6,498 nucleotides of DNA, from NCBI GenBank assembly GCA_948525355.1, contig CAOSOP010000071.1:1-6498 (forward strand). The letters are read 5' to 3'. This DNA comes from an uncultured Bacilli bacterium (GTDB taxonomy: Bacteria; Bacillota_I; Bacilli_A; RFN20; CAG-288). The notes under the pieces are model-generated. The model did not search any database, had not been told where the DNA came from, and was given only the letters and a program-made list of their open reading frames with translations. The translations under genes and the position numbers were made by a program. The stretch's first letter is position 1. Each line of letters opens with the position of its first letter. Shown here piece by piece: positions 1 to 6,342 of this stretch.

Positions 1-45
1 GCATCGATGAAGTTGGGTAAATGGTATGAAGTTGCAATTAACTAG
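1..45 (+). CDS. possible C-terminal end of an upstream gene (partial)
   Basis: Frame 1 is open from the window edge and stops at TAG 43-45, giving a 14-residue tail ending GKWYEVAIN. The stop falls in the loop of a weak terminator hairpin and lies well before the glyQS promoter, as expected for the end of a gene. Fourteen residues are too few to name the product. In related genomes era or recO often precedes glyQS, but nothing here proves that. A competing frame (IDEVG, stop TAA 18-20) cannot be excluded. Confidence 0.3.
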   Translation, partial: ASMKLGKWYEVAIN

Positions 46-66
46 TCACTTAATGCAGTTTTTTTT
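33..66 (+). terminator. weak AT-rich intrinsic terminator candidate
   Basis: The arm 33-41 (TGCAATTAA) pairs with 50-57 (TTAATGCA), giving eight pairs with A37 bulged and an 8-nt loop. A G and then eight Ts (59-66) follow. This matches the layout of a Rho-independent terminator, but the stem has only two G-C pairs. It sits between the putative upstream stop and the next promoter, where a terminator is expected. Confidence 0.4.
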
Positions 67-90
67 GTATTTTAATTTATAAAAATATAG

Positions 91-119
91 TTGACAAAGG
101 AGAAGATATGTGTTAATAT
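91..119 (+). promoter_or_regulatory. sigma-A promoter of the glyQS-dnaG-rpoD-trmK operon
   Basis: A perfect -35 TTGACA (91-96), a 17-nt spacer and a -10 TAATAT (114-119) are preceded by TGT (111-113), an extended -10. The predicted transcription start is about base 126. The leader before the chosen glyQS ATG (144) is therefore only about 18 nt, just enough for the SD and too short for a T-box riboswitch. Since rpoD is in the operon, the primary sigma factor probably transcribes its own gene from here. Confidence 0.85.
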
Positions 120-131
120 TGACAAATGTAT

Positions 132-137
132 AGGAGG
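132..137 (+). promoter_or_regulatory. Shine-Dalgarno site that fixes the glyQS start at 144
   Basis: AGGAGG lies six bases before ATG 144. The longer reading from ATG 126 would translate this SD as Arg-Arg and would begin at the predicted transcription start. The cassette at 131-146 (TAGGAGGTTTTGTATG) differs by one base from the rpoD cassette at 3275-3290. Confidence 0.85.
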
Positions 138-143
138 TTTTGT

Positions 144-1520
144 ATGCAAAAGTTTACATTTGACAAAATTACTAACCATTTAACTACTTCTGGTTTTGTC
201 TATCCAGGATCAGATATTTATGGCGGTTTAGCTAATTCATGGGACTTTGGACCACTCGGTACTTTGTTAAAGAATCATATAAAAACAGCTTTTCGCGACC
301 ATTTTGTTAGAAAAAACAAAAATATTGTTGAAATTGAGCCTGCAATCATTATGAACACCAAGGTATGGGAAACAACTGGTCATGTATCAAATTTCCACGA
401 TCCTTTAATTGACTGCAAGAATTGTCATTCACGTTTTAGAGCTGATGAATTGATTAATTCAAAGGACAAAGATATTTGTTGTGATGGAAAAAGCAATGAA
501 GAATTAAGTGAACTTATAAAGACCTTAGATATTGCATGTCCTGAATGTGGAAAAAAGGATTTTACCTCTATTAGACAATTTCAGATGATGTTTAAGACAT
601 TCATGGGTGTTACTGAAGAAAAATCAAATATTGTTTATTTGCGTCCAGAAACCGCACAAGGAATATTTGTTAATTTCAAAAATGTCATGCGCTCTCAAAG
701 AATGAAGCTTCCATTTGGAATATGTGACATTGGTAAAGCATTTAGAAATGAAATAACTCCTGGAAACTATATTTTCCGTACAAGAGAATTTGAACAGATG
801 GAGATTGAATTCTTCTATTCTCCAAAGGATTCATTTAATTACTTCAATTTCTTTAAAGAAGATTGTTTAAAGTTCTTAGATGAATTAGGACTTAAAAAAG
901 AAAATCTCCGTTATCGTGATCACGCTAAGGAAGAGTTGGCTTTCTATTCTGAAGCAACAACTGATATAGAGTATTTATATCCATTTGGATGGGGTGAATT
1001 AATGGGCATTGCCTCTCGTACTGACTATGATTTGTCTAGACATGGAGAGAGCAGCAAAGAGGATTTAAAGTATTTGGATCAAGAAACTAATGAAAAGTTC
1101 TATCCATATGTCATCGAACCATCATTTGGCGTTGAAAGATTAATGCTTGCAATACTTTGTGACAGTTATGATGAAGAGCAACTTGAAAATGATACACGAA
1201 TAGTTATGCATCTAAATCCTAAACTAGCTCCATATCAAGTTGCAGTTCTTCCATTATCTAAGCAACTAGCTGAAGAAGGTGAAGAAGTGTTGAGCATTAT
1301 AAATCGTCGTTTTGATTCAGTTTATGATGTTACTGGATCTATTGGTAAAAGATATCGTCGTGAAGATGCAATCGGAACACCATTTTGCGTTACAATAGAC
1401 TTTGATACGAAAGAAGATAAATGCGTTACAGTTCGTGAAAGAGATAGCATGAAACAAGAGAGAGTTAAGATTTCTTCTTTGTGTGAATATATTCAAAACA
1501 AAATTGAAAGTATGGAGTGA
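144..1520 (+). CDS. glyQS: glycine--tRNA ligase, single-chain dimeric type
   Basis: This cytoplasmic class II aminoacyl-tRNA synthetase charges tRNA-Gly with glycine using ATP. The 458-residue single chain is the alpha2 type found in Mollicutes, staphylococci, archaea and eukaryotes, not the alpha2beta2 glyQ+glyS type. Near the N-terminus is GGLANSWDFGPLG (28-40). A zinc-type insertion follows with CKNC (91-94) and CPEC (132-135). Then come LRPETAQG (167-174), motif 2 around FRNE (200-203) and RTREFEQMEIEFF (212-224), and motif 3 EPSFGVERL (325-333). From about 362 (APYQVAVLPL) to the end is the HGTP-type anticodon-binding domain. The start at 144 is chosen because AGGAGG lies six bases upstream; ATG 126 would add six residues. 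It is first in the operon, and its TGA overlaps the annotated dnaG GTG. No T-box precedes it. Confidence 0.96.
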   Translation: MQKFTFDKITNHLTTSGFVYPGSDIYGGLANSWDFGPLGTLLKNHIKTAFRDHFVRKNKNIVEIEPAIIMNTKVWETTGHVSNFHDPLIDCKNCHSRFRADELINSKDKDICCDGKSNEELSELIKTLDIACPECGKKDFTSIRQFQMMFKTFMGVTEEKSNIVYLRPETAQGIFVNFKNVMRSQRMKLPFGICDIGKAFRNEITPGNYIFRTREFEQMEIEFFYSPKDSFNYFNFFKEDCLKFLDELGLKKENLRYRDHAKEELAFYSEATTDIEYLYPFGWGELMGIASRTDYDLSRHGESSKEDLKYLDQETNEKFYPYVIEPSFGVERLMLAILCDSYDEEQLENDTRIVMHLNPKLAPYQVAVLPLSKQLAEEGEEVLSIINRRFDSVYDVTGSIGKRYRREDAIGTPFCVTIDFDTKEDKCVTVRERDSMKQERVKISSLCEYIQNKIESME

Positions 1521-3277
1521 GCGTGGCAGAACAATTTGAAGAACTATTAAGACAAGTTGATATCGTTAAGGTAATATCGCATTATATTGAAGTCACAAAA
1601 AGCGGCAGCAATTATGAAGCGGTCTGTCCTTTTCATAACGATACGAGACCTTCTTTAAAAATATCGCCGACCAAGCAGATATTTAACTGCTTCGTTTGTC
1701 ATAATGGTGGTAATGCTTTTCACTTTGTACAAAAATTCGAGAAAATACCTTATATAAATGCGGTAAAAAAGGCTTGTGATATTTGTGGTGTTAAATGTGA
1801 TTTAACGATTAAAGAGGACCAAAATGAAATCATGCATCGACCACTGCTTGCTTGTTTAGAAGATTTATGTAAGTATTATGAAATCTATTTAAAGACCAAT
1901 AATGGGGAAGCGGGTTTCAAGTATTTAACCGATAGAGGAATATCTGAAGAGACTATTAAAAGATTTCGCTTAGGTTTTGCACCAGTTAATCCAAAACTAT
2001 CGATTGAACTATTAAGAAAAAATAATCACAGCATTGATGATTTGATTAGTGCAGGTATTTTATCTAATAGCACTAGTTTTAACGATAGATTCTTTAATCG
2101 AGTGATGTTTCCGATCAGCGATGAATATGGAAGAATTAGAGGATTTTCTGGAAGAGTTATTGATGGTACAAAGGATAGTAAATACATCAACTACCCTGAA
2201 ACGGTTCTATTTAAGAAGAATGAGTTGTTATATAACTCGTTTAACGCATTTCCGTTAGCTAAAAAGCAAGGTTATATTTATATCGTTGAAGGATTTATGG
2301 ATGCTATAAGTTTAGATGAGGTTGGTTATCCGGTTGTAGCTTCAATGGGTACGGCACTGACTGATAATCACATCACTATGTTAAAGAGACTAAAGGTTGA
2401 AGTTAGACTTCTTTTAGATAGTGATAGTGCAGGAAGAAATGCTTGCATTAGTTCAGCAAAGAATTTATCAAGATTTGGCGTTACTTATAAAGTTGTTAAA
2501 CCATTTATAGATGCAAAGGATCCTGACGAACTTTATCATAAATTAGGAAAAGAAGGGTTAATCGCGGCGATTAATGAATTAGAAGAACCAGTTATATCTT
2601 TTTTAAACCTTTATCAATCCGAAGGAAAATTAAAAACTTATGATCAGAAAGAGCAATTTCTAAAAGAATTTGCGGTCATCATTAACTCGCAATCAACATT
2701 GATAAAAGAAAAATTAATACGTGATATATCTGCACAACTTGATTTTTCTGCCGAATCTATAACAAGTTTTTTAAACGAATTGCACAAAGGAGCTGAAAGG
2801 TCAAATGTTCAGCAAGTTGTAATAGATGAAGAAGAAGTTTTGGATTTAAACTCATTATTAACTAAATATCTTAAAAGTGATAATAAGCTTTATAATAGTG
2901 ATTCTTATCAAGGAATTGTCTTATATGAATCACGTCTAATCAAGGCAATTACTTTTTCAAGAACCTATTACAATGTATTTCACACACAAAAGACAGTTTT
3001 TATTGGTTCAGCGCTTAATAAGTTGTTAGCACAGATAGGTGTTATATATTCGACAAGTTCAGTTCAGTTCATAGATAAAGGGGGGTTGGATAAAATAATA
3101 AGTGCTATGAACGATAGTAGTTTTTCTTCAAAACTTGGTTCGAAAATTGCTAAAGTCTTACAGATAACGGATAGAGAAGACTTTGGTTCAATTGAGAGTT
3201 TTAAAGTTTATTTAGGAAACTACGAGAAATTAAAGAGACAAAACTCTGCAAAAATGAAAGCAAAGGAATTAAAATAG
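1517..3277 (+). CDS. dnaG: DNA primase
   Basis: Primase makes RNA primers at the replication fork together with the replicative helicase. The N-terminal CHC2-type zinc finger has C37, H40, C58 and C61 (CPFH...CFVC). The basic RNA-polymerase core contains RFFNRVMFPISDEYGRIRGF (191-210). The TOPRIM domain begins at about 251, with the catalytic-type Glu in EGFMD (E258) and the metal-binding DSDSAGRNA (D301, D303). Residues from about 440 to 586 are divergent and probably form the helicase-interaction domain, though no motif proves it. The length is close to the usual 600. The start is uncertain. GTG 1517 overlaps the glyQS stop as GTGA. GTG 1523, two codons later, has GGAGTGA (1514-1520) at a better distance. 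Either is a weak initiation site compared with the AGGAGG sites of glyQS and rpoD, so primase is probably made in small amounts. Confidence 0.96.
   Translation: MSVAEQFEELLRQVDIVKVISHYIEVTKSGSNYEAVCPFHNDTRPSLKISPTKQIFNCFVCHNGGNAFHFVQKFEKIPYINAVKKACDICGVKCDLTIKEDQNEIMHRPLLACLEDLCKYYEIYLKTNNGEAGFKYLTDRGISEETIKRFRLGFAPVNPKLSIELLRKNNHSIDDLISAGILSNSTSFNDRFFNRVMFPISDEYGRIRGFSGRVIDGTKDSKYINYPETVLFKKNELLYNSFNAFPLAKKQGYIYIVEGFMDAISLDEVGYPVVASMGTALTDNHITMLKRLKVEVRLLLDSDSAGRNACISSAKNLSRFGVTYKVVKPFIDAKDPDELYHKLGKEGLIAAINELEEPVISFLNLYQSEGKLKTYDQKEQFLKEFAVIINSQSTLIKEKLIRDISAQLDFSAESITSFLNELHKGAERSNVQQVVIDEEEVLDLNSLLTKYLKSDNKLYNSDSYQGIVLYESRLIKAITFSRTYYNVFHTQKTVFIGSALNKLLAQIGVIYSTSSVQFIDKGGLDKIISAMNDSSFSSKLGSKIAKVLQITDREDFGSIESFKVYLGNYEKLKRQNSAKMKAKELK
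3023..3050 (+). promoter_or_regulatory. possible internal promoter inside dnaG for rpoD
   Basis: TTGTTA (3023-3028) is followed after 16 nt by TATATT (3045-3050). The overlapping TGT-TATATA (3040-3048) would be an extended -10. Transcription would start about 230 nt before rpoD. Internal promoters in dnaG that feed the sigma gene are known in Escherichia coli, so the position is sensible. Such matches are common by chance in AT-rich coding DNA, so this is only a candidate. Confidence 0.22.
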
Positions 3278-3281
3278 GAGG
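3276..3281 (+). promoter_or_regulatory. strong Shine-Dalgarno of rpoD fused to the dnaG stop codon
   Basis: AGGAGG shares its first two bases with the dnaG stop TAG (3275-3277) and sits six Ts before ATG 3288. A ribosome terminating on dnaG therefore covers the rpoD SD, while the site is also strong enough for independent initiation. Confidence 0.85.
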
Positions 3282-3287
3282 TTTTTT

Positions 3288-4457
3288 ATGACAGCTAAGA
3301 AAAAAGTACAGGTTAAAGACTTGATAAAAGAGGATTATTCAATAATAACTCTCGATAGTATCAAGGAAAGAATCTTAAAAGAAGGTAAAGAAAACGGCGG
3401 TTACATCGATGCCGAAGAATTTGAAAAAGCATTCAGTCATCTTGACCTAGATGAAAATGCAATCGATGATCTCTACCTCTTCTTTAATGACAACAATATT
3501 GTCATAAGAGATAGTGAGGAAGAAGAAGAGGATCTAGAGATTGGTGCTATGGATGATGGAAGCGATTCTTTTGATCCAAATGCGATAGACTATAACTTTT
3601 CTACTGATGTTAAAGTTACTGATCCAGTTAAGCAATATCTTCATGACATAGGTCCATACAAAGTATTGGAGTCGAAAGAACAGGAAATAGAATTGGCCAA
3701 AAGAATTGCTGAAGGTGATGAAAAAGCTAAAGATGAGTTGATTGTTAGAAATCTCAAACTTGTTGTTTCAACCGCAAAAAAACATGCAAATAGAGGTATG
3801 GCACTATTAGATTTAATCCAAGAAGGAAGCTTAGGATTGATGAAGGCTGTTGAAAAGTTTGATTATACAAGAGGTTATAAGTTTTCAACTTATGCTACAT
3901 GGTGGATTAGACAGTCAATTACGCGTTCCATCGCTGATCAAGCGCGTACAATACGTATTCCTGTTCATATGGTAGAGCATATCAACAAGATGATAAGATC
4001 ACAAAGAAGTTTAACTATGAAGCTAAATCGTGATCCGACTCCAGAAGAAATTGCTGATGATATGGGTGGTGAATTTACAGCTGAAAAGGTTAGAGAAATG
4101 CAACAAATTGCACTTGATCCACTTTCACTTGAAAAGCCTATTGGTGAAGAAGATGATAACAGCCATGTCGGAGATTTTATCGAAGATAAAGATAATATTT
4201 CTCCAGTTGATTATGCAACTAACCAAATGCTTAAAGATAAGATTGAAGAAGTATTAAGCGAGTTGACCGACCGTGAGGAACGTGTGATTAGACTTCGCTA
4301 TGGATTAGAAGATGGCAGAACTCACACTCTTGAAGAGGTTGGAAAAGAGTTTAAGGTCACGAGAGAAAGAATTAGACAAATTGAAGCTAAAGCTATCAAA
4401 AAATTGAGACATCCAACACGTTCAAAGAAGTTGAAAGACTTTAGAAATAATATATGA
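3288..4457 (+). CDS. rpoD: RNA polymerase primary sigma factor (sigma-70/SigA)
   Basis: This is the housekeeping sigma subunit, which directs RNA polymerase to TTGACA/TATAAT promoters such as the one at 91-119. The 389 residues carry the full primary-sigma layout. A divergent region 1.1 (about 1-75) leads into an acidic linker with EEEEEDLE (77-84). Region 1.2 is at DPVKQYLHDIGPYKVL (112-127). Regions 2.1-2.4 run from about 150 to 228, with DLIQEGSLGLMKAVEKFDY (175-193), the -10-melting and recognition helix YATWWIRQSITRSIADQAR (202-220) and TIRIPVHM (221-228). Region 3 is at about 230-310. Region 4 starts at LTDREERVIRLRYGL (326-340), with the -35-binding helix-turn-helix TLEEVGKEFKVTRERIRQIE (347-366). 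A nearly complete region 1.1 and intact regions 1.2-4 argue against an alternative sigma factor. Bacillus calls it sigA. ATG 3288 has an ideal SD. The stop TGA overlaps the trmK start as ATGA. Confidence 0.97.
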   Translation: MTAKKKVQVKDLIKEDYSIITLDSIKERILKEGKENGGYIDAEEFEKAFSHLDLDENAIDDLYLFFNDNNIVIRDSEEEEEDLEIGAMDDGSDSFDPNAIDYNFSTDVKVTDPVKQYLHDIGPYKVLESKEQEIELAKRIAEGDEKAKDELIVRNLKLVVSTAKKHANRGMALLDLIQEGSLGLMKAVEKFDYTRGYKFSTYATWWIRQSITRSIADQARTIRIPVHMVEHINKMIRSQRSLTMKLNRDPTPEEIADDMGGEFTAEKVREMQQIALDPLSLEKPIGEEDDNSHVGDFIEDKDNISPVDYATNQMLKDKIEEVLSELTDREERVIRLRYGLEDGRTHTLEEVGKEFKVTRERIRQIEAKAIKKLRHPTRSKKLKDFRNNI

Positions 4458-5083
4458 TTTCTAATCGCTTAAACCATATATTAAAGCAGGTTATTGATTA
4501 TAATAGTGTTCTTGACGTTGGCTCTGACCATGGACAATTAGCAATTGAACTAAAAAAAAATAATCCAAAATCTATCATCTACGCTAGTGAAAAAAATATT
4601 GGACCATTTAGGAATCTGACTAGCTCTATCAATGAGTCTAATCTTGATATCACCGCACTTAATTTAGATGGAATAAAACTAGCACCGGTAGTTGATGCAA
4701 TTGTAATTGCTGGAATGGGTGGAGAATTGATTAGGTCAATTCTATTTGATGGGAAAGAGTACTTAAATAATCATAAGCCAGCTCTGATTATTGAACCACA
4801 ATCAAAACTAAAGGAATGTCGCAAGGCTTTATTGGAATTAAAATATGAAATTATAACCGATTTTTATATTGAAGAGCGTGGTCATTATTATCCAATTATC
4901 AAAGCAGTATTTAATGAAAATATTATTGATAAAGGTTATCATGAATATGGTTATCTTGCTTTAAAAAACAAAGATGGTGTTTTATTAAAAAAACTTAATT
5001 CAACACTTGAAACATATCAAAACATTAAAGCAAAAGAGAATGATGTAATGGATTTAAAAAAAGTTCTAACTAAGTTTTATTAG
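4454..5083 (+). CDS. trmK: tRNA (adenine(22)-N(1))-methyltransferase
   Basis: TrmK uses S-adenosylmethionine to methylate N1 of A22 in tRNA. The family is typical of Gram-positive bacteria and sits directly after sigA in Bacillus (yqfN). The N-terminal Rossmann domain shows motif I LDVGSDHGQLAIEL (20-33), with D21 and D25-H26 as expected for the family. An acidic residue follows strand 2 (ASEKN, E46), and IAGMGGELI (85-93) is a family hallmark. At the catalytic loop, where relatives usually read QPN, this protein has IEPQS (113-117). The C-terminal helical part is short: 209 residues in total against about 235-240 in Bacillus. The start overlaps the rpoD stop (ATGA) with no clear SD, so translational coupling is likely. 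The last seven codons and the stop lie inside the terminator hairpin. Confidence 0.9.
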   Translation: MISNRLNHILKQVIDYNSVLDVGSDHGQLAIELKKNNPKSIIYASEKNIGPFRNLTSSINESNLDITALNLDGIKLAPVVDAIVIAGMGGELIRSILFDGKEYLNNHKPALIIEPQSKLKECRKALLELKYEIITDFYIEERGHYYPIIKAVFNENIIDKGYHEYGYLALKNKDGVLLKKLNSTLETYQNIKAKENDVMDLKKVLTKFY

Positions 5084-5095
5084 TTAGAACTTTTT
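5058..5095. terminator. bidirectional intrinsic terminator shared by trmK and ispH
   Basis: Sixteen perfect base pairs join 5058-5073 to 5080-5095 around a six-base loop (GTTTTA). An A-run (5056-5062) and a T-run (5091-5095) flank it, so each strand reads as stem plus U-tract. The stop codons of both converging genes lie within the stem: trmK TAG 5081-5083, and ispH TAG on the minus strand at 5072-5070. Confidence 0.9.
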
Positions 5096-5891
5096 CTATT
5101 TCACTTATTATACTAAGTGGTGTTGAAGTCCCAGATGTAATAAAAACAGGAGCTTTTAAATAATTGATTATATCGTTAAGCTGCATCAAGTTCTCTATAA
5201 AATAGGCATTAGCAAAAATATCTTTAGCCTTAGCAAAGAGTGCAGTAGAATTAGATGACGATCTTGAACCAATGACGATTATTGATTCTGCATTAACGCT
5301 TTCTAATTCAATAAATCTATTATAGACAAATGGACATGTTAAAAATAGTTTTTCATCACTGGTCAATTTCTTTAATCTTCCTTCTTCATCTTTTGTTAAT
5401 AAATAAGTTGATTGAATGATGATTACATCACCTTGCTTATAATTATCAATTATATCTTGTACATTAATGCAATATAGATATTTAATTTTTTCATTTTTCA
5501 ATTTTGATAAAGTGAATTTTGTTTCTGGATGAGTTTGTTTTCCTAGATACAACACACGTGAATCTTTGGCAATCTTAATGGCATGGTCTAATCTTTGATT
5601 TAGATATGAACATGTACAATCTAAGACATCATATCCATTTACATCAAAAGAGAAGTCATGTCCGTGTGCTGAAATAATAAATAAATCATCAGCATTGATA
5701 TTGTTTTTTTCTGCATTAAGTAATTCAAAATCTTGGTTTTCAAATACATCACTCATTATTATTTCATTATGAGCAATAATGTTTTCTAAGATAATTTTTT
5801 TCTTATTATTTTTAATCATATCTTTGACCTTAGAGCAGGCACTTAAAACTCCATGACATGGTCCAAGATATTTTGATCTTATGATTTCCAT
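5070..5891 (-). CDS. ispH: 4-hydroxy-3-methylbut-2-enyl diphosphate reductase (IspH/LytB), compact and divergent
   Basis: IspH is the last enzyme of the MEP pathway. It reduces HMBPP to isopentenyl and dimethylallyl diphosphate with a [4Fe-4S] cluster. The three cluster cysteines are present as C12 (GPCHGV), C94 (DCTCSY) and C186 (TCPFVYNR). So are H41 (AHN), H76 (SAHG), H121 and E123 (THPE, the proton-donor Glu), T162 (QSTYL), the S212-S213-N214 loop (SRSSSNST) and S256 (SGTSTP). The contexts differ from the usual GFCxGV, DATCP and CYATTNRQ, and the Thr after the third cysteine is Val189. At 273 residues it lacks the roughly 35-residue tail of the Escherichia coli enzyme (316). ATG 5891 is the only usable start: an in-frame TAA lies five codons upstream without another start codon, and C12 falls at its usual position. 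There is no SD. It is second in a minus-strand pair after the yqfQ-like gene and overlaps the end of trmK by 14 bases. Activity as IspH is inferred from the conserved residues. Confidence 0.88.
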   Translation of the reverse strand: MEIIRSKYLGPCHGVLSACSKVKDMIKNNKKKIILENIIAHNEIIMSDVFENQDFELLNAEKNNINADDLFIISAHGHDFSFDVNGYDVLDCTCSYLNQRLDHAIKIAKDSRVLYLGKQTHPETKFTLSKLKNEKIKYLYCINVQDIIDNYKQGDVIIIQSTYLLTKDEEGRLKKLTSDEKLFLTCPFVYNRFIELESVNAESIIVIGSRSSSNSTALFAKAKDIFANAYFIENLMQLNDIINYLKAPVFITSGTSTPLSIISEIEKVLTNKT

Positions 5892-5897
5892 ATAATA

Positions 5898-5926
5898 AGT
5901 ATATTAAAAATAGAATGAAAAGACAA
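5898..5926 (-). promoter_or_regulatory. promoter candidate for a leaderless ispH transcript
   Basis: Read on the minus strand, TTGTCT (5926-5921), a 17-nt spacer and TATACT (5903-5898) form a good sigma-A promoter in the 37-nt gap after the yqfQ-like stop. The start expected seven bases after the -10 is base 5891, the A of the ispH ATG. The gap holds no GGAGG-like sequence, which fits a leaderless mRNA. Confidence 0.5.
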
Positions 5927-5928
5927 CA

Positions 5929-6342
5929 TTATGATTCAGGAAAAAATGGTTTATTTGGGCCCTTTTGTTCAACATTTATTTCTTCACTATACGTTCTTTT
6001 TATTGGTTTATCTTCAACTATTTCAGGCTCAATTACAGTCTTCTTTTTGACTTCTTCTACATCAGCAGATTTGGTTTTTACAAATACTTTTTTTAAAGTT
6101 CCGGCAATATCCTTCGTGTTTTGAATCAATGGCTTTACTTCATGATAGAGTGGAACGAATGAATTAAAAGTATTAATAGCCTTTGTAGAAGTATCTAAAA
6201 AACTATTTAAAGAAAACTTTTTTAAGGTAGTTAAATTACTTTTTGTCAATAGTCTTTGCGCAGTTTTTACTTTTGGAGTTTGGAATGGAAGAGTATTTAA
6301 TTCCTGACCATAATTAAATAAATTATTATTAAATGGATACAT
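5929..6342 (-). CDS. YqfQ/VrrA-like small protein of unknown function
   Basis: This 137-residue protein resembles the YqfQ (VrrA) family of Bacillus in layout. It has a short MYPF start rich in Asn, then a helical core STKAINTFNSFVPLYHEVK followed by PLIQNTKDIAGTLKKVF (52-87). A charged, low-complexity linker follows (KKK, EPEIVEDKP; about 92-125), and the end is GPNKPFFPES. The core matches the family's pattern of helix, Pro-aromatic, KPLIQN-like turn and helix, and the tail recalls the usual G-x-x-K-P ending. In Bacillus yqfQ lies beside ispH, as here, which is the stronger argument. I see no signal peptide, membrane segment or catalytic motif, and the function is unknown. AGGTGA (minus strand, 6351-6346) lies three bases before the ATG. 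I see no convincing promoter of its own: TAAAAT and TACAAT boxes near 6352-6362 would start the RNA after or inside the SD. Confidence 0.6.
   Translation of the reverse strand: MYPFNNNLFNYGQELNTLPFQTPKVKTAQRLLTKSNLTTLKKFSLNSFLDTSTKAINTFNSFVPLYHEVKPLIQNTKDIAGTLKKVFVKTKSADVEEVKKKTVIEPEIVEDKPIKRTYSEEINVEQKGPNKPFFPES

Noticed and set aside
126..143. Longer glyQS start at ATG 126
   Set aside because: It coincides with the predicted transcription start and would translate the AGGAGG SD as Arg-Arg. ATG 144 has that SD at ideal spacing, so I kept 126 only as a minor possibility.
3520..3545. Acidic GAA/GAG-rich run in rpoD as a possible repeat expansion
   Set aside because: Acidic linkers between regions 1.1 and 1.2 are normal in primary sigma factors, and the codons are mixed and do not form a tandem repeat.
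4030..4257. 75-codon reading frame inside rpoD
   Set aside because: It lies in another frame within conserved sigma regions 3-4, is rich in Lys, Leu and Ile as expected from AT-rich shadow translation, and has no SD of its own.
1..5083. Mycoplasma-type code with UGA as Trp
   Set aside because: glyQS and rpoD end in TGA exactly where their families end and where the next gene starts, and Trp is TGG throughout.
5915..6124. 69-codon + strand frame opposite the yqfQ-like gene, with Ser/Phe-rich hydrophobic sequence
   Set aside because: It is the antisense of the charged linker of the minus-strand gene. There is no SD, and the hydrophobic look comes from reading Lys/Glu codons backwards.
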